Assembly: GCA_021783855.1 (NCBI GenBank)
Contig: JAJXTL010000118.1
Coordinates: 1,807-9,334 of the forward strand
Source of the DNA: Pseudomonadota bacterium
GTDB lineage: Bacteria > Pseudomonadota > Gammaproteobacteria > Burkholderiales > Gallionellaceae
Direction: 5' to 3'
DNA length: 7,528 bases
Shown: positions 1 through 6,391 of the stretch, one piece after another
How positions within the stretch are numbered: the stretch's first letter is position 1
Layout of the letters: each line of letters begins with the position of its first letter
Made by a program: the position numbers and the translations under genes
The notes under the pieces: generated by a model
What the model was told of the DNA's origin: nothing
Database searches by the model: none
The model's input: the letters and a program-made list of their open reading frames with translations, nothing else

Positions 1-173
1 CGCGCCATCAGATTGTTATGGGCGGCGGATTTTGTGCCATGCAAGTGCAGAATCGCCTGACTGGTGTTGCTGGTGATGGTATCGGTCAGGACGTACCAGC
101 AGGTGGCATGATGCGTACCTGCGTAAAAACAGGCGAAGACTATTGCTGGTGGTTAGTGGACGAGCATATTTGA
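1..173 (+). CDS. 3' end of an unidentified gene (partial)
   Basis: An open frame enters from the left edge (first full codon at 3) and ends at TGA 171-173, giving the last 56 residues of a protein whose start lies outside the window. The visible part is glycine-rich near the beginning (VMGGGFCAMQVQNRLTG) and has three cysteines, an aromatic pair (YCWWLV) and a C-terminal DEHI. I do not recognise the family. It runs in the same direction as cbbL and is therefore not a divergently transcribed cbbR, the regulator often found beside cbb operons. Its stop codon overlaps a candidate -35 box for the cbbL promoter, so it is probably a separate upstream transcription unit. The frame is short and partial, so it could also be a chance open frame. 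Confidence 0.5.
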   Translation, partial: RHQIVMGGGFCAMQVQNRLTGVAGDGIGQDVPAGGMMRTCVKTGEDYCWWLVDEHI

Positions 174-200
174 TATTAAACAATAATAAAGCATTATGAT
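170..200 (+). promoter_or_regulatory. candidate sigma70-type promoter for the cbb/cso operon
   Basis: TTGATA (170-175) matches the -35 consensus at five of six bases and TATGAT (195-200) matches the -10 consensus at five of six. The spacer is 19 bp, slightly longer than the usual 17. A start near 207 would leave a leader of about 105 nt before cbbL. The region is strikingly AT-rich compared with the genes, as expected for a promoter, but the boxes were picked by eye and AT-rich DNA yields chance matches. Confidence 0.4.
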
Positions 201-207
201 AAATATA

Positions 208-223
208 TTTAACTTTTATTAAA
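208..223 (+). promoter_or_regulatory. candidate LysR-type (CbbR) operator dyad
   Basis: TTTAA (208-212) and TTAAA (219-223) form a perfect inverted repeat around a 6-nt centre and contain a T-N11-A arrangement (T209, A221), the core of LysR-type regulator sites. CbbR, a LysR-type protein, controls cbb operons in many autotrophic proteobacteria. The dyad lies just downstream of the candidate -10 box, which is not the usual activator position, so either the promoter or the operator assignment may be wrong. No cbbR gene is visible in this window. Confidence 0.3.
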
Positions 224-300
224 CTAAGACTTCCTCCACAATAGATTCAACCGTTGGAACCAATATGACGGTTTCGACAGAATTTTTCAACTATGGGATT

Positions 301-306
301 AGGAGA
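301..306 (+). promoter_or_regulatory. ribosome binding site fixing the cbbL start
   Basis: AGGAGA lies 6 nt before ATG 313, an ideal Shine-Dalgarno position. The open frame extends upstream to ATG 265, but that start has no comparable site, and the 16 extra residues are not part of RuBisCO large subunits. Confidence 0.8.
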
Positions 307-312
307 GCAAAC

Positions 313-1734
313 ATGGCCGCAAAAAAGTATGAGGCAGGTGTCAAGGCATATCGGCAAACTTACTGGATGCCGGAGTACGCGCCTTTGGATTCGGATATTC
401 TGGCTTGTTTCAAGATTACTCCCCAGGCGGGTGTGGATCGTGAGGAAGCTGCCGCTGCGGTGGCTGCCGAGTCCTCCACCGGCACCTGGACCACGGTGTG
501 GACCGATCTTTTGACTGATCTTGATTATTACAAGGGCCGCGCCTATCGGATTGAAGACGTGCCTGGTGATGATACTTGCTTCTACGCTTTTGTCGCCTAC
601 CCGATCGATTTGTTTGAAGAAGGCTCTGTGGTGAACGTATTCACCTCGCTGGTGGGTAACGTGTTTGGCTTCAAGGCTATTCGTGCTTTACGTCTGGAAG
701 ACGTGCGCTTTCCGCTTCATTATGTGAAAACTTGCGGCGGCCCGCCCCATGGCATCCAGGTCGAGCGTGACAAGATGAATAAATATGGTCGTCCTATGTT
801 GGGCTGTACCATCAAGCCCAAGCTTGGTTTGTCTGCCAAGAACTACGGTCGTGCCGTGTACGAATGTCTGCGTGGCGGTCTGGACTTCACCAAAGACGAC
901 GAGAACGTCAACAGCCAGCCCTTCATGCGTTGGCGGGACCGCTTTTTGTTCGTGGCCGATGCGATCCATACCGCTGAGGCTGAAACCGGCGAGCGCAAGG
1001 GTCACTACCTCAACGTCACTGCCCCGACCTGCGAGGATATGCTTGAGCGCGCTGAGTTCGCGAAAGAACTGAAGATGCCTATCATCATGCATGATTTCCT
1101 GACCGGCGGGTTTACCGCCAATACCAGCCTCGCAAATTGGTGTCGCAAGAATGGCGTGCTGTTGCACATTCACCGCGCCATGCATGCCGTGCTTGATCGC
1201 AATCCGCACCACGGTATCCACTTCCGCGTACTGGCCAAGGCTTTGCGCTTATCCGGTGGTGATCACCTGCATTCCGGTACTGTGGTCGGCAAGCTGGAAG
1301 GGGATCGTCATGCGACTCTGGGCTGGATCGATTTGATGCGTGAGTCGTTTATTCCTGAAGATCGTTCACGCGGCATCATGTTTGATCAGGATTGGGGTTC
1401 CATGCCTGGTGTGATACCAGTGGCGTCTGGCGGTATTCACGTGTGGCACATGCCTGCACTGGTCAATATTTTTGGCGATGATTCCGTGCTGCAGTTTGGC
1501 GGCGGCACGCTCGGACACCCTTGGGGCAATGCAGCCGGTGCCGCTGCCAACCGCGTCGCACTGGAAGCATGCGTTGAAGCGCGTAATGAAGGTCGCGAGC
1601 TGGAGCGCGAGGGCAAGGAAATTCTTACCAATGCAGCCAAGGATAGCCCTGAGCTTAAAATCGCCATGGAAACCTGGAAAGAGATCAAGTTCGAGTTCGA
1701 TACCGTAGACAAGTTGGACGTGGTCAACCGCTGA
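313..1734 (+). CDS. cbbL: RuBisCO large subunit, form IA
   Basis: Large subunit of ribulose-1,5-bisphosphate carboxylase/oxygenase (473 residues, the usual form I length). It fixes CO2 onto RuBP in the Calvin-Benson-Bassham cycle, here inside the carboxysome as an L8S8 enzyme. The N-terminal alpha/beta domain is followed by the TIM barrel. Catalytic residues are all present: K168 and K170 in TIKPKLGLS, the carbamylated K194 with D196 and E197 in [18 protein letters not shown]287 in [10 protein letters not shown]320, and loop-6 K327 in [12 protein letters not shown]. These sit seven positions below the spinach numbering. The protein begins [18 protein letters not shown]. It is the first gene of the operon, and linkage to cbbS and cso genes marks it as the carboxysomal type IA enzyme. 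No defects are visible. Confidence 0.98.
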   Translation: MAAKKYEAGVKAYRQTYWMPEYAPLDSDILACFKITPQAGVDREEAAAAVAAESSTGTWTTVWTDLLTDLDYYKGRAYRIEDVPGDDTCFYAFVAYPIDLFEEGSVVNVFTSLVGNVFGFKAIRALRLEDVRFPLHYVKTCGGPPHGIQVERDKMNKYGRPMLGCTIKPKLGLSAKNYGRAVYECLRGGLDFTKDDENVNSQPFMRWRDRFLFVADAIHTAEAETGERKGHYLNVTAPTCEDMLERAEFAKELKMPIIMHDFLTGGFTANTSLANWCRKNGVLLHIHRAMHAVLDRNPHHGIHFRVLAKALRLSGGDHLHSGTVVGKLEGDRHATLGWIDLMRESFIPEDRSRGIMFDQDWGSMPGVIPVASGGIHVWHMPALVNIFGDDSVLQFGGGTLGHPWGNAAGAAANRVALEACVEARNEGRELEREGKEILTNAAKDSPELKIAMETWKEIKFEFDTVDKLDVVNR

Positions 1735-1735
1735 T

Positions 1736-1755
1736 TTCAGGGCGACAATCCTGAA
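1736..1755 (+). other. stem-loop directly after the cbbL stop
   Basis: TTCAGG (1736-1741) and CCTGAA (1750-1755) form a perfect 6-bp inverted repeat with an 8-nt loop, starting one base after the cbbL TGA. No T-run follows, so it is not a classical terminator. It could protect the 3' end of a processed cbbL message or mark a processing point. Confidence 0.5.
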
Positions 1756-1784
1756 GGCGTAAACGAAAAACCGAAAATCGTTGC

Positions 1785-1810
1785 GGTGTACGGGCAGAAA
1801 AACCCGCACC
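1785..1810 (+). other. second stem-loop in the cbbL-cbbS spacer
   Basis: GGTG (1785-1788) plus CGGG (1791-1794) can pair with CCCG (1803-1806) plus CACC (1807-1810), leaving a 2-nt TA bulge and an 8-nt A-rich loop. The hairpin ends 13 nt before the cbbS Shine-Dalgarno. No U-tract follows, so a role in mRNA stability, processing or ribosome access to cbbS is more likely than termination. Confidence 0.5.
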
Positions 1811-1833
1811 TCTCAAAAATGAAAGGAAAAGAA

Positions 1834-2166
1834 ATGGCCGAGATTCAAGATTACAATTCCACCCCGAAATACGAAACCTTCTCGTATTTACCCCCCATGA
1901 CCCCGGAAAAAATCCGTCGTCAGATTGCCTATCTGGTGAACCAGGGCTGGAACCCCGGGATTGAACACGTTGAGGTGGCGCGTGCCGGCGCTTATTTTTG
2001 GTATATGTGGAAGCTGCCGATGTTTGGCGAGCAATCGGTTGACGTGGTCATTGCCGAACTGGAAGCTTGCCATCGGGCGCATCCGAATCACCACGTGCGA
2101 CTGGTCGGGTACGACAACTATTCGCAGAGCCAGGGAACTTCTTTTGTGGTGTTCCGCGGACGTTGA
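1834..2166 (+). CDS. cbbS: RuBisCO small subunit, form IA
   Basis: Small subunit of form I RuBisCO, 110 residues, which caps and stabilises the CbbL octamer. The start at ATG 1834 is set by AGGA (1824-1827) six bases upstream and gives the expected N-terminus [22 protein letters not shown]. The frame stays open further upstream from a GTG at 1786, but the added residues do not belong to the family. Recognisable small-subunit segments are the [20 protein letters not shown] region, [23 protein letters not shown], and the C-terminal [20 protein letters not shown]. It follows cbbL after 99 nt and lies 205 nt before csoS2. In alpha-carboxysomes the CbbL/CbbS interface binds CsoS2 N-repeats. Confidence 0.97.
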   Translation: MAEIQDYNSTPKYETFSYLPPMTPEKIRRQIAYLVNQGWNPGIEHVEVARAGAYFWYMWKLPMFGEQSVDVVIAELEACHRAHPNHHVRLVGYDNYSQSQGTSFVVFRGR

Positions 2167-2371
2167 GTGGCCATTCGGATTGCATTCACGTCCAGATCAG
2201 GACGCGGGCAGGGTTAAAGGCATCCCGTGTTTGCGTCCGGGTTTGGAAACGATGGCAACAAGGTATGCCAGTAACAGGGGATATCCATAACATGATTCTT
2301 GCGCCGGCAGCTAATTGAGACAGCTAATTGAGATCAGCGCAAAAATCGAGTGAATACCGAAGGATAAGAGC
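2167..2371 (+). promoter_or_regulatory. structured spacer between cbbS and csoS2
   Basis: This is the longest gap inside the operon and I see no credible gene in it. It can fold near its start: CGTCC (2189-2193) pairs with GGACG (2200-2204) around a 6-nt loop. Alternatively ACGCGGG (2202-2208) pairs with CCCGTGT (2224-2230), seven pairs with one G-U, and GGACGC (2200-2205) can also pair with GCGTCC (2233-2238). These options exclude one another. No T-run follows, so this is not a clear terminator, but partial attenuation or RNA processing here would help make cbbLS transcripts more abundant than the downstream genes. The pairings were found by eye. Confidence 0.4.
2308..2333 (+). repeat. perfect 13-bp tandem repeat upstream of csoS2
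   Basis: CAGCTAATTGAGA occurs twice back to back (2308-2320 and 2321-2333) with no mismatch, ending 38 nt before the csoS2 start. Each unit contains the near-palindrome CTAATTGAG. It may be a slipped-strand duplication or a paired protein-binding site; the sequence alone does not decide. Confidence 0.85.
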
Positions 2372-4723
2372 ATGAGCGACGCTATGGTAAATAATACGGC
2401 AGCTCCGCGTTCGGCACGCGCTGCTGCACTGGAAAGACGAAGTGCACTGTCCCGGAACGGGCGCACCGCGATTGCAATCAAGTCGTCCGCACCGGTACGT
2501 TCGGCAGGTGGATCAGTAACGACCGCATTGGCACCGAGCGCTTCGTTCGAAACGGCGCGTCCGTTGACGACAGTCCCGACTGCAGTAGACGGTTTCGTGG
2601 CGAGCGCTAGCGGTAAATCGCTCTCGAGGGCGCGCCGCGAAGCCTTGTCGCATGGCGGCAAGGCAGCGCTGGGGCCAGCCAGAACAATATCGAACGTAAG
2701 CAATTCTGCGCCGATAGCAGTCGCGCCGGTTGCGGCAGATAAACTGGCTATGGCATCGGATTGCGGCTGTGGTGGTGTTTCCGAGGTTGCGCCGTCATCG
2801 GATTGCGGCTGTAAAGGCAAGGACGGCACGGCAGAAGCTGAACGCGATCAGGCAATAGAGGCGGTATGCTCGATAGTGGAAAATGAACCGGCTTCTGTAA
2901 CCGGTTCGGCTGCCTCTGCAGTACGCAAGTTGTGTCAGGAGCGTCGCCGTGCGCTTTCCAGCCAGGGTAAAATGGCTGCCAAGTTTTCTAAAATCAAGAT
3001 TCCGGCGTCATCCGGGCTGAGCGGCCGCGCTGCAGCGCAAGCGCGCCGTGCGGAATTGTGCGAGAAAGGCCGTAACGATGATCCGGCATGTCGTCCCTCA
3101 GGGCGGATGAGGCATCGGGTGGTTCCGCCCAAGGTGGAGATTGGCACCACACTGAGCGGTAACATCGTGAGCGGTACTCAGGTTGAGCGCACCAGCAAGG
3201 TCACCGGGGTGGAAACGGGCAGTTGCCGTGCTATTACCGGCACTGAATATATCGGTGCCGAGCAGTATGGAAAATTGTGCGTGTCCACGCCGTCAGCTGC
3301 ACCTGCCAAGGTAAATATCAGCAGCACCAGTCGCGGGCAGCGTGTGAGCGGCGTCGACGTCGATCGCAGCGTAAAGATGACTGGCGGCGAATCCGGTGCA
3401 TGCAAGTCGGTAACCGGCACCGAATATTTGAGTGCAGATAAATTTGAATCTTTCTGCGCCGCCAAACCGGTGCCTGCACCCGCCAAGGTAGGGATAGCCA
3501 TTACCCAGGCAGGATTGAACGTGAGCGGAACCGGAGACGGGCGCGGCGTAAAGGTGACGGGCGATGAATCGGGCGCTTGCAACAGCAAACTTACCGGCAG
3601 TCAGTATTCCATGGAACCGCCTTCTAGCGCATGTCGCAACGGTAGCGGAGCGCCGCACAAGGTAACCCAGATGACGACACTGAAAAACCGTGTGGTGACT
3701 GGCACCGATGTCATACCCGGCGGCTCCGTCACCGGTAGCGAACGCGGAGCTTGTGCGGATGTGACCGGTACTGAATCCAACGGCCTTGCCCAGTATCAGG
3801 CCTGCAACCGCGAACCGGTGCCCACGCCGGAAAAAATTGGCGTGATGCGCACCTGGCATGACCAGCAGGTGTCGGGTACCACAGTCGAGCGTAGCAGTAA
3901 GGTGACCGGCGATGATTACGGTGCCTGTCAAATCATTTCGGGTACGGAATATATAGGTCCGGATCAGTATGCAACATTTTGCGATGAAGAACGTCAGGCC
4001 GCTTCGCGTGCCTTGATGTCGAGTCGTACTGCAATGGGCAGTCTGCCATTGAGTGGTACCCGGGTCGAATCGGGTGACAAGGTGACCGGCGCGGAACGAG
4101 GTGAAAGTCTGATTTTGAGCGGAACGCCTTATTCTGGGCCACATCAGCGCGTGTCGCAGCGTGGTGCCAACAGCAACCCCCACCCACTCACGCGGGGACC
4201 CGCGAATGCACCGCGTAAGGCGATGTCTGCGCCGCCACCGCCCATGCTGCAAGGCGATTTCAGTATCGCTACGCCGGCTCGCAGCGCCCAAGATAGTAAT
4301 TTGAATCGCATCACCGGCACTGCTTACGGTGCGATCGGGCGTATCACCGGCCCGGTCAATCTGGCTGCCGGTCTGGTGTCGGGTACGCCTGAGTTCCGCT
4401 ATCAGGATGGCGTGGCACCGGCGGTCATGGCGCAAGTCCAGGCGGTTGACGGAGTGCGCAACCGCTTGACTGGCGACGGTCGGGAAGGCGGTTTTGCGAT
4501 TACCGGCGCAGCGTGGCGGCGCAATGAGAGCGTGACAGGTACGGAAGGTACTTCTACGCGACGCAATCCCACTTTGCGCGGCGAACAGCGCGGTGCGTTG
4601 ATAGGGGCTTCGCAGTTGAAAGACCGCGAGCGGCCGGAGTTGCCTGTGAGCCGAATTACCGGCAGTAGCGGTAATGATGCCAAAGGGTCCGCCATTACGT
4701 ACTCCGGCGGCGCAAGGGGATGA
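2372..4723 (+). CDS. csoS2: carboxysome scaffold protein CsoS2
   Basis: Intrinsically disordered scaffold (783 residues) that links RuBisCO to the shell during alpha-carboxysome assembly. AAGGA (2360-2364) lies 7 nt before ATG 2372. The N region has four basic helical N-repeats, which bind RuBisCO in this family: about residues 16-33 (ALERRSALSRNGRTA), 83-100 (SLSRARREALSHGGKAAL), 183-204 (QERRRALSSQGKMAAK) and 217-234 (AQARRAELCEKGR). A duplicated SDCGC motif sits at Cys131/133 and Cys145/147. Six M-repeats start near residues 254, 313, 372, 430, 488 and 552, with the signature VTGxxxGxC...TGTEY. The C region (about 630-783) carries further ITG/VTG motifs and ends in RITGSSGN...ITYSGGARG, the conserved shell-anchoring tail. 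A probable -1 frameshift site at residues 602-604 would also yield a short CsoS2A form. The protein is shorter than H. neapolitanus CsoS2, which is about 870 residues. Confidence 0.97.
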   Translation: MSDAMVNNTAAPRSARAAALERRSALSRNGRTAIAIKSSAPVRSAGGSVTTALAPSASFETARPLTTVPTAVDGFVASASGKSLSRARREALSHGGKAALGPARTISNVSNSAPIAVAPVAADKLAMASDCGCGGVSEVAPSSDCGCKGKDGTAEAERDQAIEAVCSIVENEPASVTGSAASAVRKLCQERRRALSSQGKMAAKFSKIKIPASSGLSGRAAAQARRAELCEKGRNDDPACRPSGRMRHRVVPPKVEIGTTLSGNIVSGTQVERTSKVTGVETGSCRAITGTEYIGAEQYGKLCVSTPSAAPAKVNISSTSRGQRVSGVDVDRSVKMTGGESGACKSVTGTEYLSADKFESFCAAKPVPAPAKVGIAITQAGLNVSGTGDGRGVKVTGDESGACNSKLTGSQYSMEPPSSACRNGSGAPHKVTQMTTLKNRVVTGTDVIPGGSVTGSERGACADVTGTESNGLAQYQACNREPVPTPEKIGVMRTWHDQQVSGTTVERSSKVTGDDYGACQIISGTEYIGPDQYATFCDEERQAASRALMSSRTAMGSLPLSGTRVESGDKVTGAERGESLILSGTPYSGPHQRVSQRGANSNPHPLTRGPANAPRKAMSAPPPPMLQGDFSIATPARSAQDSNLNRITGTAYGAIGRITGPVNLAAGLVSGTPEFRYQDGVAPAVMAQVQAVDGVRNRLTGDGREGGFAITGAAWRRNESVTGTEGTSTRRNPTLRGEQRGALIGASQLKDRERPELPVSRITGSSGNDAKGSAITYSGGARG
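2754..2812 (+). repeat. duplicated CGC-coding motif within csoS2
   Basis: CATCGGATTGCGGCTGT occurs at 2754-2770 and again, identical over 17 bases, at 2796-2812. The offset is 42 bases (14 codons), so both copies encode SDCGC in frame. The four cysteines lie between N-repeats 2 and 3 of CsoS2 and could form disulfides or bind a metal. Confidence 0.8.
3131..4165 (+). repeat. six M-repeats of csoS2
   Basis: Six diverged units of about 50-60 codons begin at roughly 3131, 3308, 3485, 3659, 3833 and 4025. Each holds three spaced (V/I/L)(T/S)G motifs: SGTxV, then VTGxExGxC, then (V/I)TGTEY, usually closed by a Cys about ten residues later. Unit 3 is degenerate at the third motif (LTGSQY). Unit 6 lacks both cysteines (VTGAERGES...LSGTPY). 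In this family, M-repeats contact CsoS1 shell proteins, and their cysteines are implicated in redox-dependent assembly. Confidence 0.85.
4175..4218 (+). promoter_or_regulatory. probable programmed -1 frameshift site in csoS2
   Basis: The in-frame codons AAC-CCC-CAC (4175-4183) contain five Cs in a row, which allows CCC to re-pair perfectly after slipping one base back. Seven nucleotides after the CAC codon is a perfect hairpin, CGCGGG-GA-CCCGCG (4191-4204; at least five pairs if a 4-nt loop is required). The -1 frame then reads 11-12 codons and stops at TAA 4216-4218. The site is between the last M-repeat and the C region, where -1 frameshifting is known to make CsoS2A in H. neapolitanus. The predicted short form has about 615 residues and lacks the C region. 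The heptamer is not the canonical X-XXY-YYZ, so the exact slip codon is uncertain. Confidence 0.65.
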
Positions 4724-4790
4724 TGTAAAAGCTGCATTTTGATTTTTAGTCGTGTAAAGCAGAGGCATTTCAATTAAGCGGCAACCAACC

Positions 4791-4794
4791 GGAG
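4791..4794 (+). promoter_or_regulatory. ribosome binding site fixing the csoSCA start
   Basis: GGAG lies 6 nt before ATG 4801. The GTG immediately upstream (4798) is in frame but would sit only 3 nt from this site, so ATG 4801 is the preferred start. Confidence 0.7.
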
Positions 4795-4800
4795 AGTGTG

Positions 4801-6372
4801 ATGAATACGAGGAACCGTCCAGGGCGCATGATTAGCCCGCAGCCAACAGCAAGCCGTCCGCCTTACGGGCTGGGCACGCCTGCTGGCGCGCTGCAGGCAC
4901 GCCCCCGACCGGCGGTATTCGCACTCAATGCCGAGACGATGTCCAATCCGGCTTGCGTTACAGATACTGGGCGACCATGCCGCCATCCGCTGACCAATGA
5001 AGTGGAGAATCAGCGTCTGCTGGCGCATGAGGTAAGCATAAAAAATGCTTTTGACGCTATCGTTCCGGTACTGAAGCGCATTGCCGGTTTGCAGCACGAA
5101 GCCGATTTTATCGAGCGCGCGCAGGCGATTGCAGGCGAACAGCTCGGTTTCGAGTTGCCGGTGCAGATTCTGGCGGACGCATGGGTCACCGATCTGGACA
5201 TGCCTGCACTATATGGCGAATGCGTCATGCGCACGCTGCGCCTGATGGCAGATCGGGCGCAAGCCCGCCATCCGCACCAAGGCACGGACGAAGTGGTGGC
5301 GTTCTTTCTGGACAGCGGCTACCACGCAGTGGATATCTCACCGTGTTCAGATGGTCGCCTGAAAGGTTTGCTGCGTTATATCCTGCGCTTGCCCGACGGC
5401 GCGGTGCGCAGCAGCAAGGCTTACGCTGGTGCCATGTTCGACGTGGACGCCAACGTCAAGCGCTGGGTGGAAACCGAGTTGATGCGTTTTCGCGAAGGGC
5501 GTCCGGTGACGGCAGATGCGGGGACGCGTTACCTTAAAATAGGCGTGTACCACACCAGCAGCTCCAATCCGACGCACGAGGGTTGCGCCGCTCACGGCAG
5601 CAATGAGATTCGGGCAGGGGAGAAAGCGCTGGAGCGGCTACGCGAATTTCGCCAGGCGATTGAAAACAGTTTTTGCTGCGGTGCTTCGGTGGATATTTTA
5701 TTGATCGGTGTGGATACCGATACCGATGCGATCAAGGTGCATGTGCCAGACGCGGACGGCGAAATGAGCCTATATCGTACTGTGGATAATTTGGTGCTTT
5801 ATCGCCAGACCGTCAACGACGACGAGAATACTGCCCGACTCAAGGTCTATCAGGCAATTCTGGCAGCCAGCGCCCAGGACGGTTGGGGCGGCGGCAATGG
5901 CGAGCCGCATGAAGGCATGCGGCGTTTGATTGCCACGCTGCTGATCAACAATCTGTCGCAGATTGAATACGTGTGCAGCAATTGGGGCGGACGTTATCCG
6001 GACATCGGTCACGCTGAGCGTTTCATTAACGTCGGTGATGGATTTGAAGAATTCCAGTTGCGCAATCTGGCCTATTTCGCCCATCTGCATACAGTGGAGG
6101 AAGGTGCGCCGGATATGGATGTAGGCATCAAGATCTTCAGGAAACTGAATATCAGTCATGGACTGCCCGCGCCGGTGGCAATCCACTACCGCTATGACAG
6201 CAGAGTGCCGGGCTGCCGCGAACGCACGGTAGAGCGTTGCCGACGCGTCAAATCGGCAATCGAGGCGCGCTACGCGGATCTGACGCAAAAGGATTTGCTG
6301 GTGTGTGGCATGACGGTGCAGGACAAACGTCCGGGCAGCTCAATTGAGCTGGTTGAAGCAGATGCCGCATAA
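4801..6372 (+). CDS. csoSCA: carboxysomal carbonic anhydrase CsoSCA (CsoS3)
   Basis: Zinc beta-type carbonic anhydrase of the carboxysome (formerly called epsilon class), 523 residues, close to the 514 of H. neapolitanus. It converts bicarbonate to CO2 inside the shell for RuBisCO. The zinc ligands are Cys182 (in SPCSDGR), His251 (in VYHTSSSNPTHEG) and Cys262 (in EGCAAHGSN). Their spacing of 69 and 80 residues equals that of Cys173/His242/Cys253 in the H. neapolitanus enzyme. The catalytic Asp184-Arg186 pair is also in place. The first 45 or so residues are rich in Pro, Arg and Ala and probably disordered; in this family that tail tethers the enzyme to RuBisCO. A helical N-terminal domain precedes the catalytic domain, and the C-terminal third corresponds to the degenerate second CA-like domain. 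It lies 77 nt after csoS2 and 19 nt before csoS4A. Confidence 0.97.
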   Translation: MNTRNRPGRMISPQPTASRPPYGLGTPAGALQARPRPAVFALNAETMSNPACVTDTGRPCRHPLTNEVENQRLLAHEVSIKNAFDAIVPVLKRIAGLQHEADFIERAQAIAGEQLGFELPVQILADAWVTDLDMPALYGECVMRTLRLMADRAQARHPHQGTDEVVAFFLDSGYHAVDISPCSDGRLKGLLRYILRLPDGAVRSSKAYAGAMFDVDANVKRWVETELMRFREGRPVTADAGTRYLKIGVYHTSSSNPTHEGCAAHGSNEIRAGEKALERLREFRQAIENSFCCGASVDILLIGVDTDTDAIKVHVPDADGEMSLYRTVDNLVLYRQTVNDDENTARLKVYQAILAASAQDGWGGGNGEPHEGMRRLIATLLINNLSQIEYVCSNWGGRYPDIGHAERFINVGDGFEEFQLRNLAYFAHLHTVEEGAPDMDVGIKIFRKLNISHGLPAPVAIHYRYDSRVPGCRERTVERCRRVKSAIEARYADLTQKDLLVCGMTVQDKRPGSSIELVEADAA

Positions 6373-6380
6373 ATCGGTTG

Positions 6381-6385
6381 AGGAG
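6381..6385 (+). promoter_or_regulatory. ribosome binding site fixing the csoS4A start
   Basis: AGGAG lies 6 nt before ATG 6392. An in-frame GTG at 6389 directly before the ATG is less well spaced, so ATG 6392 is chosen. Confidence 0.7.
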
Positions 6386-6391
6386 TGAGTG

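Noticed and set aside
265..312. Upstream ATG giving CbbL 16 extra N-terminal residues
   Set aside because: The internal ATG 313 has a well-placed AGGAGA and gives the normal 473-residue protein beginning [13 protein letters not shown].
688..1221. 177-codon minus-strand open frame inside cbbL
   Set aside because: It is a shadow of the highly conserved cbbL coding sequence, with no sensible protein features.
2311..2829. 172-codon minus-strand open frame over the csoS2 leader and N region
   Set aside because: It is low-complexity and opposite a clear gene. It has no recognisable domain.
2954..4723. csoS2 internal repeats as a CRISPR or non-coding satellite array
   Set aside because: The repeats are protein-level M-repeats of about 50-60 codons with diverged DNA sequence, in an intact reading frame.
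3293..4768. 491-codon open frame on the minus strand opposite csoS2
   Set aside because: It lies antisense to the repeat-rich csoS2 gene, its translation matches no family I recognise, and its length follows from repeated GC-biased codons on the coding strand. csoS2 on the + strand is unambiguous.
4724..4800. Spacer between csoS2 and csoSCA as a terminator or regulatory element
   Set aside because: I found no convincing inverted repeat or promoter boxes, only a short AT-rich stretch before the csoSCA ribosome site.
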